Origin: Micromonospora pallida
GTDB taxonomy: Bacteria; Actinomycetota; Actinomycetes; Mycobacteriales; Micromonosporaceae
NCBI RefSeq assembly: GCF_900090325.1
Contig: NZ_FMHW01000002.1
Span: 4,651,001-4,715,000, forward strand
DNA: 64,000 bases
Reading direction: 5' to 3'
Part shown: piece after piece, positions 36,096 to 45,769 of the stretch
Position numbering within the stretch: position 1 is the stretch's first letter
Layout of the letters: every line of letters begins with the position of its first letter
Notes under the pieces: model-generated
The model's input: only the letters and a program-made list of their open reading frames with translations
Database searches by the model: none
What the model was told of the DNA's origin: nothing
Made by a program: the position numbers and the translations under genes

Positions 36096-37127
36096 ATGGC
36101 CGGCATGTTGTACTACCCGTTCGCCAACGCGCCGCAGCCGGTCATTCAGCAGGCCGCGTTGTACTGGGACAGCCTGAGCACGGTGGTCGCGCCGGGCTGG
36201 GAGTATCGGCTCAGCCCGGGAATGCGGCAGCTACAGAAGATGCAGTTCTACCGGCCGATCGAGCCGTACAAGTCCGACGAGCGAATCGCGCTCAAGGAGG
36301 TCGTCGATGAGCTGAGGTACGCCTTGGCCGAGGTGCCGACCGAGGAACTGATCGTTCCGGACGAGCCGCCGGCAACCTACGCGCAGACCCTCGACGTGCA
36401 CAAGCTCGACCAGGACGTGGTCGGAGAGCTGCTCTCCCGCCGGCTCGCCCTACCCCATCCACAGACGCCGATTCGACTTGTCGGGTCTCCGGCGCTGATC
36501 CGGCTGGTCATCGGTGTCACCGTCGGACACCTGGCGGCCAGGGCCAACACCCGGCACGGTTGGGCTGGGCCGCTCGGCCTGCACCCGCACACCGACAGCG
36601 CCGCAGCACACCGACTCAACACCGACCCGATCGCGGGGCATGAAGTCACCGCCGGCTGGCAGATCGACATCGGGCCGCTGCTGCCGGTGCCGCGCGAGGA
36701 CGTGAGCATCCTGGACCTTCTGGCGTTCCGTCAGCGCTACGACGACGAACGCGTACGCATGATGCACGCCATCGACGATCTGCTGCTCGGACTTCGGCAT
36801 GCTCATCCGAAGGACGCCTTCGCCCGCGTCGGATACGAGTTCAGCGAGGCCACGAAGGACCTGCGTGGTGCCGCCAAGACAGCCAAGATCGACCTGGTGG
36901 TGAAACGGGGCCTCGCCGTGACGGTCGCCCTCGCCGCCGGAGTAGCAGCCGACGTACTCGACCTGGAGAGCGGCCTGTCCACCGTTGCCCTGGCCGTCAT
37001 CGGCGGTCTCGCGGTCAACGTCGCCACGGTTCAACTCCGTCACGAGCACACCGGCACGGTCGCCCATCCCCAGGTCTACCGATACCTACACCGGGTGCAG
37101 AAGACGATCGACTCCTCAGGGGTCTAG
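36096..37127 (+). CDS. DUF6236-like protein with C-terminal membrane helices
   Basis: 343 residues. It opens YYPFANAPQPVIQQAALYWD, which I associate with the uncharacterised DUF6236 family (moderate certainty), followed by YEYRL-like WEYRLSPGMRQLQ and a helical central part. Near the C terminus two hydrophobic segments (AVTVALAAGVAADVL and STVALAVIGGLAVNVATV) look membrane-associated. Codon third positions are less GC-rich than in neighbours, suggesting recent acquisition. GGAGAG 5 bases before ATG 36096 supports the start. It is a single gene with no obvious partner. Some proteins of this type sit in defence islands, but nothing here shows that. Confidence 0.7.
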   Translation: MAGMLYYPFANAPQPVIQQAALYWDSLSTVVAPGWEYRLSPGMRQLQKMQFYRPIEPYKSDERIALKEVVDELRYALAEVPTEELIVPDEPPATYAQTLDVHKLDQDVVGELLSRRLALPHPQTPIRLVGSPALIRLVIGVTVGHLAARANTRHGWAGPLGLHPHTDSAAAHRLNTDPIAGHEVTAGWQIDIGPLLPVPREDVSILDLLAFRQRYDDERVRMMHAIDDLLLGLRHAHPKDAFARVGYEFSEATKDLRGAAKTAKIDLVVKRGLAVTVALAAGVAADVLDLESGLSTVALAVIGGLAVNVATVQLRHEHTGTVAHPQVYRYLHRVQKTIDSSGV

Positions 37128-37276
37128 GCACGACGGGCGGGATCTTCGCCGTCCCCGTTGGCACGGTCCGCTGCCGGTCGAGCTGCCCGGGCTCCCTCAT
37201 GGACAGGGCCCGCTCGAGCCTGCCGGATGACCATCGGCAGGCTGGCCCGGCGTGCGTCCCCCGTACGGTGGACCGC

Positions 37277-37795
37277 ATGAGCCGCGCACCCGTCCTGCAC
37301 CTGGTCGTCTCCGCCGCCGGTCCGGCCCGCGGCATCGCCGCCCTCGTCGACCTGCTGAGCGCCGACGGCTGGACGGTCTGCCTGATCCTCAGCCCGACCG
37401 CGGCGACCTGGCTCGACCGCGCAGCCCTCGCCGAGACGACCGGCCACCCGGTACGCGTCGAGTGGCGGTTCCCCGGCGACCCGGAGCCGCACCCCAGGGC
37501 CGACGCGGTCGCGGCCGTCCCGGCCACCTTCAACGTGATGAACAAGTGGGCGAACGGGATCAACGACACCCTCGCCCTCGGCACCCTCAACGAGGCGGTC
37601 GGCGCCGGCCTGCCGGTGCACGCCTTCCCGTGCGTCGGCCGCGGCCTCGGCAACCACCCCGCCTACGCCGGCAACCGCCGACTGCTGGAGCAGGCCGGCG
37701 TCGTCGTCACCGACCTGCCCAACCCGGACCGGGAAGGCTGGCAACCGGTCGTCGACGCCCTCCGCCCCACCCGCGTACGCCGCTCCGCCGAGTGA
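37277..37795 (+). CDS. flavoprotein (PPC decarboxylase-like fold)
   Basis: 172 residues of the flavoprotein family that includes CoaC and LanD/EpiD (PF02441). The start LHLVVSAAGPARGIAAL is the FMN phosphate-binding strand-loop, and PATFNVMNKWANGINDTLAL is the highly conserved PxxxNxxxKxxxGxxD-LA substrate/FMN motif. It may decarboxylate a cysteine-containing peptide or small molecule, or only bind FMN. The start at ATG 37277 follows TACGGTGGACCGC, a possible -10 of a leaderless transcript. It stands alone; no lanthipeptide precursor is visible. Confidence 0.85.
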   Translation: MSRAPVLHLVVSAAGPARGIAALVDLLSADGWTVCLILSPTAATWLDRAALAETTGHPVRVEWRFPGDPEPHPRADAVAAVPATFNVMNKWANGINDTLALGTLNEAVGAGLPVHAFPCVGRGLGNHPAYAGNRRLLEQAGVVVTDLPNPDREGWQPVVDALRPTRVRRSAE

Positions 37796-37845
37796 TCACG
37801 ACAGCCGGTTTTGTCACGTCCAGGTCAGCGAGGAGGCATCCCCCC

Positions 37846-38300
37846 GTGCCCTACTCCCACCCCCGCTACGAGCCGATCATGGTGCCCCCACCAAACCGCG
37901 TCCATGGCGGGTGTGGGGCGCAGCGGCCGCCAGCGCACTGCTGCTGGCCGCCGGACTGTTCACCGTCGGTAAGGGGCTGTACCTGAACGCAAACGGCGTC
38001 ACCACCCAGGCCGAGGTAGTGGACGTGGATCTGGGCAGTCGCTCTGACTTCGTACGGGTACGGTTCAGTTCGGGACAAAAAACGAATCTCTGGGCCTGGA
38101 CCGGATCTCCACAGGTCGGTACGACGGTGTCTGTGGACTACGTCGAAGACTTGAACTGGGCCAGGGACGCCCGGGTGTTCGCCCCGAAGTGGCAGCTCTG
38201 GCTGACGTTCGGATTGGGCCTCTGGTGGGCCGCCGTTGCAATTCCAATGGAGCGCCGCCGCTACGCCCGTGAGGAGTTGGCCAGACGGAACGGGTGGTAG
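37846..38300 (+). pseudogene. DUF3592 membrane protein gene with a single-base frameshift
   Basis: Start GTG 37846 has AGGAGG 9 bases upstream and reads VPYSHPRYEPIMVPPP. At 37893-37896 (CCAAACCG) the frame must move for the protein to continue KPRPWRVWGAAAASALLLAAG, with two helices (SALLLAAGLFTVGKGLYL and WLTFGLGLWWAAVAIPM) flanking a DUF3592-type beta domain (AEVVDVDLGSRSDFVRVRF). Restoring one base in the A run gives one uninterrupted gene of ~151 codons. As written, only the part from GTG 37911 could be translated in the second frame. Either a real mutation or a sequencing error. Confidence 0.7.
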
Positions 38301-38449
38301 CGCACCCGCGTTGTCCGGCCGATCTCGAACGTGTGGGGTCGAATGCGTGCCAGACCACCGGCGCGGACATCGCCGGCCGGTGGCGACCACGCGGTAGGGC
38401 GACATCGATGTACGAAGGAATCTCATCGGTCAGGCCCATGCCCGTGGAT

Positions 38450-38550
38450 CGGTCGGCGCAGACGGCGTACGAGCTCAGGTCCCACCCGTTCACCGCCGGG
38501 CACTGTCGTACCTCGGCCCCGAAGGTCTCTTCGCGGTACTCGACGACCGT
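38450..38550 (-). pseudogene. remnant of a triple-repeat-family domain
   Basis: The minus strand reads VVEYREETFGAEVRQCPAV then NGWDLSSYAVCADR. The end matches the last residues of paralog A (NWDLRSYAICADR) almost exactly. The upstream part of the domain is missing and the downstream part is unrelated. I read it as a degraded third family member 3 kb from the intact pair. Confidence 0.5.
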
Positions 38551-38583
38551 GCCGTCCCCGAGTCGTGACGACTCGGGGACGGC
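38551..38583 (-). terminator. hairpin downstream of the large DUF4127 gene
   Basis: GCCGTCCCCGAGTCGT and ACGACTCGGGGACGGC are perfect reverse complements around one central base, 52 bases past the DUF4127 stop. It would act on transcripts from either convergent side. Confidence 0.8.
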
Positions 38584-38634
38584 AGGCCGCCCGGTCCGGC
38601 GGCAGCGGACGCTACGGGTCAGCGAGGTCCGTCG

Positions 38635-41096
38635 TCAGCCGCAGGAGGTGCCCTGGCAGGTCACCTCGATCTCGTAGAGCCGGGCCTGCCGGTCCCGGCT
38701 GCCGAGCACGTCGAGGCGGACGGCGGTGGCGCGGACCGGCGTGACGGTGTGCGTGGTGACCTGGGTCGTGTTTCCGGTGACCTCGGCGAGTACCTGCCAG
38801 GCACCGTCAACGAGGCCGGAGATCCGGTACGCGGTCAGTTCGTAGCCGCCGTACTGGTACAGCTTCACGGTGTCGATCTGCTCCGGCCCGGCGAAGTCGA
38901 CGCGCAGCCAGTGGCTGTCGGCCGCTTCGGTGATCCAGCGGCTACCGGTGCTGACCCGGTTGCCGTCGATCACGTTCGCCGGCACGTACTGCCGCCACGA
39001 GCCCGACGCGCTGGCCGTGGCGCCCTCGGACGCCAGCGCCACATTGCGCCACACCGCGCCGAAGGTCAGGGTGGCCGTCGACGTCAGTTGGCGGGACCCG
39101 ATCGGCAGTAGGCCGTGCGCGGCCTCGACCGTGACGGTGGCGTTCTGTTCGGCGGCGAGCCCGCGGACTCCCACGGTCAGCGGCACCTCCCGCACCTCGA
39201 ACGGCGCGAGCGACACCTCGGTCGGGGCCGGGGCGACCCACCCGTCGGGGACGACGGCGCTGACCTCCGCCCGTACGGGAACGCCGACGTCGTTACGCAG
39301 TACCGCGGTGACCTTCTTGTCCACGTCCGATTCCGGCCGCACCGTGTTCCGCAGCGGCAGGACCGAAACGGTGAGCAGCGTGCTGCGGTCGGTGAGTTCC
39401 GTGCTCAGGGCGAGCGTGGGGAAGATTTCCAGCTCCTGGTAACGCGTCCAGGCCAGCGTCATGTCCCAGGACTTCAACCGGTGGACGACCGCGGTGACCT
39501 CCTGCCGACCGTCGTTGCCGGCTCGGATCGGGGTGCCGGCGAACTCGTCGGCGAAGAGCTGGTCGGCCAACGGCCGGACCTTCTGCACCGCGAGCTGGTT
39601 GGCACCCTCGAACACCTTCGTGATGTACTGCGGATCGTCGCCGTTGTCCCGGGCGTACGCCTGCACCTGGCTGAGCACCTGGTTGCGGTAGAGGTCGGTG
39701 TGAGCCAACTCCTGCAACGTCAGTTCGACGTGGGCGGTGGCGGCGCCCAGCAGGATGGCCTGCCGCGCCTGCTGGAACGGAAGCCCCTTCGACTTGCCCG
39801 GGAAGCCCGGCAGCCGTCCGGCCCGGCTGGCCTGCAACAGCGCCGCGCGGACCACCGACTGGGAGATCGACAGGCCGATGTTCCAGCCGGACCAACCGGC
39901 CAGCTCGCCGAACCGGATCCGGGGGGCGAGCAACGACCGCAGCTCACTGTCCACCTTGCCGGCCAGCGCGTCGTCACCGATCGCGACGAGCCGGCCCCGG
40001 GCCACCGCGTCGTGGATCCGGTCGGCGAAGGGTTCCAGGTTTCCGCCCCCGGCGGTGTTCGCCATCAACAGGATGTCGGCGTCCGGGCTGTCCGAGGGGC
40101 GGGCACCGAGGGTACGCAGGTATTCGTCGACCAGGGTGGCGTAGGGGACGTCCTGGTAGGGCGCCACCCACTGGTCACCGGGGGTGCGGGACCATTCGAC
40201 GTCGACCGTCGGGGCGGCACCGAGCCGTTCGGTGATGTGCTTGGCCACCAGCAGTGCGCCGAGGGTGTCCGCGCCCGGATAGATCTTGACCCGGTCCGCG
40301 ACGCCGCGTTCCGCCACGAGCGCGGCCAGAGCGGCCTTCTCCAGACGGTGCGGGCCGTGCTCGGTGGCGTCGTCCTGGCCGAGGATCAGGTAGTCGATGG
40401 TGCCCTTCGCGACCCGTTCGATCATGTCGCGGTTGATCTGGTGGTCCCGGGCCCGGGCACAGTGGAAGTCCGCCTTAATCTCCTCCGGGATCTCGCTGGC
40501 GACCTGCTCGTACTCGGCCCGGAGTTCCTCCTGCCCGAGGTTCTCCACCTGGTCCATCAGGATCGCCCAGCGCCGGATCGGGCCGGAGTACATGCCCGGG
40601 TAGCTGCTGGTCGGCTCGATGGTGAGCCGCATGATCACGTCGAACGCGTAGAGGGGCTTGTCGGGGTTCTTCCGCTTCACCTCGTCCAGCACATCGAGCC
40701 GCCGCCGCGCGTCCGCCAGGCTGGTCTCGCAGGTCCGGGAGGCGACCAGGCCGCCGTAGGCGAGCATCGGGGCCGCGACGACCGAGCCGTCCGCGGCGGC
40801 GGCGGCCGTGCGCCACCAGGAACCGACCGCGTCGGCCTGACCGTAGGTGAAGTACTCGCCGAGCAGGTCCTTCGGGGGCGTCAGCGCCTGGTGGCCGCCG
40901 GCCTCGGCGACCGCGACCGGCGTGTACGAGGTGAAGGGCCGGTCGTCCAGCGGTACGACAGCGATTTTGCCCAGGTCGGCCGGGGGCGGGCGGCTGCGGC
41001 CGGAGTGCCTGGGAGGACTACCGCGAGGGTGAGTGTGACAGCGGCGGCGGTGATCATGCCGAGGGTCCGGCGGGTCCTTCGTCTGCTGCGATGCAT
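38635..41096 (-). CDS. exported DUF4127 protein with NEW3 and F5/8C domains, frameshifted after the signal peptide
   Basis: ATG 41096 (CAGGAA upstream) opens a clear Sec signal (LGMITAAAVTLTLAVVLPGTPAAAA). The mature part (DLGKIAVVPLDDRPFTSYTP) is in another frame with no start of its own; one missing C in the C5 run at 40982-40986 joins them. Mature protein: DUF4127 domain (~500 residues, with PLDDRPF, GQDDATEHGPHR, YPGADTLGAL, MANTAGGG and GDDALAG), a NEW3/alpha-galactosidase-associated domain (VTAVLRNDVGVPVRAEV) and a C-terminal F5/8 type C discoidin domain (ASASGSWRQYVPANVIDGN, WLRVDFAGPEQIDTVKLYQY). The accessory domains suggest carbohydrate binding outside the cell. DUF4127 has no known function; the conserved Asp pairs could bind metal. 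It lies 57 bp downstream of the unknown exported protein, so it ends the operon. Confidence 0.85.
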
Positions 41097-41153
41097 CGGT
41101 TTCCTGTTCGTGTGGGTGATGGACGAGGCCAGCGGTCGGAGGCCGGATACGCC

Positions 41154-42749
41154 TCAGCGGGTGGCGGCGTACCCGACGGCCTTGAGGATGCCGAGCCCGT
41201 TGTGCGCGACCGGGAGAGTGCCCCGGGTGCCCTTGCACAGGTGTTCGGTGGTGTCGCTGTCGCCGTCGAGGTCGTTGGTGTCTCTGGCGGGCAGGAACAT
41301 CGCCGCCAACGAGCGGTCGAGCAGGGCGTAGAGAGCGTCCTGCCGGTCCGCCTGCTGCAACCGTTGGTAGCCTGCGGTGAACTTGGCCGGCACCAGTTCC
41401 TCGCGCAGCTCGGCGAGGATGCCGAAGCCGACGATGTCGTAGTACTTCGCCTCGGCGTTCTCGGTGGGCGCGGTGAGGCGGAAGAATCCGCCGAAGGACA
41501 GGTGCGGGTCGTAGTCCCACGTGTCACCCGACGGCGTCGCACCCTGGTTGTCCGGTGGATAGTACGGATCCACGGCTCCGGCAGCGGTGTCGTCGACGCA
41601 GTCGAGCGGGTCACTGGCCGAGGCGGTGTGCCAGCCCGGGATGCTGGTATAGGTGGTGTAGAGGGTCGTGACGGCGGCAGCTGCGGCACTGGCGCCGTTG
41701 AGTTGGCGTTCGTGGTCGTAGAGTCCGGCCAGCCCGTACTCGATCATGTCGGTGCCCAGGGTGCCGCCGGCAAGCTGGCCGTCGGTGTAGGTGCAGGAGC
41801 CCTTGCGGTGCCACCGGTTGTCACGGCAGTCCGCGCTGTACGAGCTCTGTGCGACCACCCGGTTCTGGCTGGTGGTGGGGGAGTCGAAGTCGAAGGTGTA
41901 CCAGTCCGCGCCGAGCTGGAGTCCCGTGGTGAGGAACTGTCGGGCGGTGGCGGCCGACTGGCCGTACCGGTTGTCCGGCGGCGCGACGGCCGTCTCCAAC
42001 CGCTGCATGAAGGCGATCGCCGTGAGGTTCCAGGTGGAGATCGTCGAGTAGAGGTTGCTCCAACTGGAGATCTGGTCCACATAGCCGCCCGGCGGGGTGG
42101 TGGGCTGACCGGTTCCGTCGACGAACGGATACACGCCGTACGTCAGGTAGTACGCGCGTGGGTCCTGCATGCGGAGCAGGAACTCGCCGATCCCGGTGGC
42201 CGCGTCGAGGTATCCGGGTACGCCGGTCGCCTGGTGGGCGGCCAGCAGGGCCTCTCCGCACGCCGCGTTGCCGAACGAGGTGAAGTAGCGGATCTGGCCG
42301 TCCGGGGTGCTGGCGACCGCGTCGTCGAAGATCTTCGGCGCGTTCGGATCCTTGGTCAGCCGGTGGGCGAGCACCGCGCTGGCGAACTCGTCGATGAGAC
42401 CGGTCTCCACGCTTGACAGCGACCGCTGCTCGTATGCCGCCCGCTGGTCGAGGTAGACCGAGACGAACTGGAGCGCGGAGCAGGCGGCAGTGCTCTGCTG
42501 CGGCCCGCCGACGGTGCACGGGCTCGCCGCGGTGCAGGTCTTGCCGGCTACCACCAGTTGGTCGCCGTAGACGTGTTCGATGTCCCGACGCAACCCGTTC
42601 CGTACGCCGTCGTACGACGCCACGATCCAGTCGAAGTAGCTGTCGACGAGCGGGACCGGGGTCGCGGCGGCGACGGCCGGGGCGGTCGGGACCGGCGTCA
42701 CGGCGGCGACGGTGAGGGCGACCAGCAGCCCGGCCACCCGCGCTCTCAC
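41154..42749 (-). CDS. exported protein of unknown function, possible alpha/alpha-barrel
   Basis: 531 residues with a Sec signal (VAGLLVALTVAAVTPVPTAPA). Paired helices separated by ~40-50 residues, many Trp/Tyr, and motifs such as YFDWIVASYDGVRNGL, TSFGNAACGEALLAAHQATG, QISSWSNLYSTISTWN and SFGGFFRLTAPTENAEAKYYD resemble the alpha/alpha-toroid of exported glycan-active enzymes, but I cannot assign a family. Eight or more Cys (GKTCTAASPCTVGG, DCRDNRWHRKGSCT) suggest disulfides. GTG 42749 overlaps the stop of the preceding DUF4127 gene (GTGA), so the two are translated together. Its place between two DUF4127 genes suggests the three act on one substrate. Confidence 0.75.
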   Translation of the reverse strand: MRARVAGLLVALTVAAVTPVPTAPAVAAATPVPLVDSYFDWIVASYDGVRNGLRRDIEHVYGDQLVVAGKTCTAASPCTVGGPQQSTAACSALQFVSVYLDQRAAYEQRSLSSVETGLIDEFASAVLAHRLTKDPNAPKIFDDAVASTPDGQIRYFTSFGNAACGEALLAAHQATGVPGYLDAATGIGEFLLRMQDPRAYYLTYGVYPFVDGTGQPTTPPGGYVDQISSWSNLYSTISTWNLTAIAFMQRLETAVAPPDNRYGQSAATARQFLTTGLQLGADWYTFDFDSPTTSQNRVVAQSSYSADCRDNRWHRKGSCTYTDGQLAGGTLGTDMIEYGLAGLYDHERQLNGASAAAAAVTTLYTTYTSIPGWHTASASDPLDCVDDTAAGAVDPYYPPDNQGATPSGDTWDYDPHLSFGGFFRLTAPTENAEAKYYDIVGFGILAELREELVPAKFTAGYQRLQQADRQDALYALLDRSLAAMFLPARDTNDLDGDSDTTEHLCKGTRGTLPVAHNGLGILKAVGYAATR

Positions 42750-44476
42750 CGCCGCCCCCGAACCTGGGTCAGGACGATCCGGGGCTCGGCGGCGATCTCG
42801 CCGGTGCGGTTCCAGGGCAGGTAGATGTGCCAGGTGTCGAGTCGGTCCACCCGGGCCGTCACCGGCGCTCGTCCATCGCTGCCGAGATCGAGCGTGGCTC
42901 CGGCGAACTCGTCGGCGAACATCTGCTCGGCGTGCGGGGTGGTGTTGTCGACCGCGTAGGCGTTGATCTCGGAGAAGTAGGTCTTGATGTTCTGCGGGTC
43001 CGGCTCGCCGAGCGAGGACGCGTAGGCAGTGGTGGCGGTACGGACGTTCGAGGCGCGGTACGAGTCGGTCTGCACCAGCTCGGAGACGGACAGTTCGATG
43101 CTGGCCCGCGCCGCGTCGTACAGGAGCGCCCGCCGGGCGGCCAGGACCGGCTCACCGTGGGTGACGGGTGCGCCGGGTGGCAGGTCACCGCGGACCGATC
43201 GTTGCCGCAGTGCCCAGCGGGACATCGCCTGGGCGAGGCTGATCCCGATGTTCCAGCCCGAGTATCCGGCCAGTTCGACGTACCGGATGCGGCCGTTGAG
43301 CAGGGACAGCAACCGTCGGTCGGAGTGCCCGGCGATCGCGTCGTCGCCGAGAGCCACGACGCGTCCGGCCCGGACGTACGCCACCAGCCGGTCGGCGAAC
43401 GGTGCCACCGACGCCGAGTTACCACCCGTGTTGGCCATCAGGACCAGGTCGGACTGCTCCGGTCGGTCCACGAGCGTCCCGCCGAGGATGTCGACGTAGC
43501 CCCGGATGAGCTGGGCGTACGGGATGTTCTGGTAGGGCGCGGTCCAGTCCTCGCCCGGCACCCGGGAGTACTCCACACTCACCGTGGGGCGCACGTCGGC
43601 GTCCCTGATGGCGATCTTGGCGATGAGTAGGGCGGCCACCACGTCGGCACCCGGGTAGATCACCACCCGGTCGCCGACGCCCAGTTCGGCGATCCGGGCG
43701 GCGAGCGCCTGGGACTCCGGCCGGTGCAGGCCGTGGCCGGTGGCGTCGTCCTGACCCACCACGAGGAAGTCGAAGATCCCTTCGGCCGCCCATTCGATCA
43801 TCGTCAGGTTGACCCGGTGGTTGCGTGCCCGGGTGGCCAGGTAGTCGTCGCGCACGTCGGCCGGGATCTGGGACTCCAACGCGTCGAGTTGCGGACGCTT
43901 CTCCTCCATCCCGAGGTTGTCGACCTCGTCCTTCACCGTCGCCCAGACCCGTAGCTCGTTGCGCCACGGCCCCTCGGGGGTGAGCCGCATGATGGTGTCG
44001 AAGGCGTAGAGCCGCCGGTGTGGACGGCTGCGCCGGACGGCCCGTACCGCCGCCAGCCGGGCGAACACCTCGGTCTCGGGTACGGAACTGTTGCGGGAGT
44101 TGAGCAATCCGCCGTAGGCGATCATCGGTAGGGCGACGACCAGCGCGTCCGCCCGCTCGGTGGACGAGGTGAGCCACCGGCCGACGGCGCGGCCGTCGCC
44201 GGGGGTGAAGTGCCGCCCGAGCGTTTCCCGGGGTGGCAACAGGGTGTCGTAGCCGGCACCGGCGGCGATCTGCTGCGGGGCGTACCACGTGTAGGGACGG
44301 TCGTCGAGTGGAACCAGGGCGATCTGGCCGAGCCGTGGGGTCTCCGGCCGGGCCTCGGCCGGGCAGCCGAGGGCGGCGAGGCCGGTACCGGTCAGGCCGG
44401 CAAGGCCGGTACCGGTCAGGCCGGCAAGGCCGGCGGCCCGGAGCAGGCTACGGCGGGACAGGGTGTGATCAGGCAT
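42746..44476 (-). CDS. Tat-exported DUF4127 protein
   Basis: 576 residues. A twin-arginine signal (LSRRSLLRAAGLAGLTGTG) contains an 8-residue tandem repeat, then the DUF4127 domain: LVPLDDRPYTWYAPQQ, ALPMIAYGGLLNSR, RLYAFDTIMRLTPEG, VVGQDDATGHGLHR, VVIYPGADVVAALL, MANTGGNSASV and VALGDDAIAGHS. It aligns along its whole length with the DUF4127 part of the 38635 gene but lacks the NEW3 and discoidin tail. ATG 44476 has GGAG upstream. It starts the three-gene operon, 186 bp from the divergent LacI gene, with a perfect palindrome between them. Confidence 0.85.
   Translation of the reverse strand: MPDHTLSRRSLLRAAGLAGLTGTGLAGLTGTGLAALGCPAEARPETPRLGQIALVPLDDRPYTWYAPQQIAAGAGYDTLLPPRETLGRHFTPGDGRAVGRWLTSSTERADALVVALPMIAYGGLLNSRNSSVPETEVFARLAAVRAVRRSRPHRRLYAFDTIMRLTPEGPWRNELRVWATVKDEVDNLGMEEKRPQLDALESQIPADVRDDYLATRARNHRVNLTMIEWAAEGIFDFLVVGQDDATGHGLHRPESQALAARIAELGVGDRVVIYPGADVVAALLIAKIAIRDADVRPTVSVEYSRVPGEDWTAPYQNIPYAQLIRGYVDILGGTLVDRPEQSDLVLMANTGGNSASVAPFADRLVAYVRAGRVVALGDDAIAGHSDRRLLSLLNGRIRYVELAGYSGWNIGISLAQAMSRWALRQRSVRGDLPPGAPVTHGEPVLAARRALLYDAARASIELSVSELVQTDSYRASNVRTATTAYASSLGEPDPQNIKTYFSEINAYAVDNTTPHAEQMFADEFAGATLDLGSDGRAPVTARVDRLDTWHIYLPWNRTGEIAAEPRIVLTQVRGRR
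44378..44425. repeat. 24-bp tandem repeat inside a signal-peptide region
   Basis: A 24-base unit beginning GGCGAGGCCGGTACCGGTCA is present twice and yields two copies of the 8-residue unit GLAGLTGT in the Tat signal of the DUF4127 gene. Changes in copy number would keep the frame and alter the hydrophobic core length. Confidence 0.7.
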
Positions 44477-44553
44477 GTCGGCTCCTTGCGTTGCCGGGGG
44501 GTGCCTTTGAGTCTTCGATCAGCGGCAACCTCGGGTCAATACCATCGGCGGAT

Positions 44554-44567
44554 GTAATACGTATTAC
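44554..44567. promoter_or_regulatory. LacI-type operator, perfect palindrome
   Basis: GTAATACGTATTAC, 14 bases with no mismatch, lies in the divergent region between the DUF4127 operon and the LacI gene. Its AT-rich composition stands out. It is a good candidate site for the adjacent regulator, controlling both directions. Related sites are at 47767 and 47868. Confidence 0.75.
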
Positions 44568-44662
44568 TTGGCTTCGGCGCAACCTTGACACCGGTCCGGC
44601 GCGCGGGGCAGCATCCTCCACGACGACCCTCACCGATGTATGTGAGACCCAGAAGGTGGCCG

Positions 44663-45733
44663 ATGACCATGCCCGCGGGACGGGGCAGGCTGACCCAGCA
44701 CGAGATCGCGCGGATGGCCGGAGTTAGCCAGACGACGGTGTCCCTTGTGCTCAACGACCGGACCGAAGCGGCCTGGCGGATCGCCCCAGAGACCCGGGAT
44801 CGGGTGCTGCGCGTCATCCGCGAGACGGGATACGTCGCCGACCCGCTCGCCCGACGGCTACTCAAACAGCACAACCAGATCCTGGGCGTGTTCACCTACG
44901 AGTCGGTGTTCCCGAGCACCAGCGCGAACTTCTACCACCCGTTCCTGTCCGGCATCGAGGCGTGCGCGGAGAACATCGGGTGCGACCTGCTGCTGTTCAC
45001 CAGTGCCCCGGTGCGTGACGGCAGCCGGCGGATTTTCCACGACAACAACCGCATCCGGCTCGCCGACGGTTGCGTACTGCTCGGCCGGGAGATTCCTCCC
45101 GACGAACTGGCCCGGATGGTCGCCGGGAACATGCCCTTCGTGTCCATCGGTCGACGCGACGACGCCCATCTACCCTCCGGTGAGGGCGGGCCGGTGCCCT
45201 ATGTCGGCGCGGACTACGCCCGGGCAACCGCCGACCTCGTCCACCGCGCCGTCGATCTCGGGCACCGGACGACAGCGTACGTCGGCGCCGGCACCGGGCC
45301 CGAGTCCGCCGTCGACCGGCTGGCCGGCTACACCACCGCCGTACGGGAGACCGAAATCGACGGTCGACACGAACCGGTCGACGGCAGAACCTCAGCGGAC
45401 CTGCTCGACGCCCTGCGCTCGGCCCGGGTCACCGTCGTCTTCTGCGAGGAACTGGTCGAGGCGGCGGCGCTGGCCGAGGCGGCCCGGGCCCGTGGCCTGT
45501 CCGTGCCCGGTGACCTGTCCCTGGTGACACTCGGCGATCCCATCCGACACGCCGAGACCGACCTCGACTTCACCGGCTTCCGCCTCGCCCGCAGGGAGAT
45601 GGGCTGGCAGTCCATCGAGTTGCTCGACGACATCCTGCACGGCCGCGACACCGCGCACCAGCGGCTGCTTCCGTGCGAACCGGTCGAGGGCGAGACGCTC
45701 GCCGCCCCGGGCCCGGCAACCGGCCGACACTGA
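44663..45733 (+). CDS. LacI/GalR-family transcriptional regulator
   Basis: 356 residues. N-terminal HTH: LTQHEIARMAGVSQTTVSLVLND with the hinge helix YVADPLARRLLK, then a periplasmic-binding-protein-like sensor (ILGVFTYESVFP, ACAENIGCDLLLF, VPYVGADYARATADLV). GAAGGTGG upstream fixes ATG 44663. It is divergent from the DUF4127 operon and most likely represses it through the palindrome at 44554. The HTH resembles that of the chimera at 47412 (GVSQATVSSVLNNR, YVADSVARRL), so both probably bind similar sites. Ligand unknown; neighbours suggest an amino-sugar or glycan fragment. Confidence 0.92.
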   Translation: MTMPAGRGRLTQHEIARMAGVSQTTVSLVLNDRTEAAWRIAPETRDRVLRVIRETGYVADPLARRLLKQHNQILGVFTYESVFPSTSANFYHPFLSGIEACAENIGCDLLLFTSAPVRDGSRRIFHDNNRIRLADGCVLLGREIPPDELARMVAGNMPFVSIGRRDDAHLPSGEGGPVPYVGADYARATADLVHRAVDLGHRTTAYVGAGTGPESAVDRLAGYTTAVRETEIDGRHEPVDGRTSADLLDALRSARVTVVFCEELVEAAALAEAARARGLSVPGDLSLVTLGDPIRHAETDLDFTGFRLARREMGWQSIELLDDILHGRDTAHQRLLPCEPVEGETLAAPGPATGRH

Positions 45734-45769
45734 CCGGCGGGTAGGGGCGGTCCCGCCCGGGACGTCAGG

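Larger units (their letters stand above)
38301..38634. other. gap between the DUF3592 and DUF4127 genes with a domain remnant and a hairpin
   Basis: 334 bp between convergent genes. It contains the perfect hairpin at 38551 and, on the minus strand, a remnant of the triple-repeat domain at ~38450-38550. Confidence 0.6.

Noticed and set aside
37277..37795. LanD-type enzyme of a lanthipeptide cluster
   Set aside because: The flavoprotein fits the fold, but no precursor peptide, dehydratase or cyclase gene is nearby.
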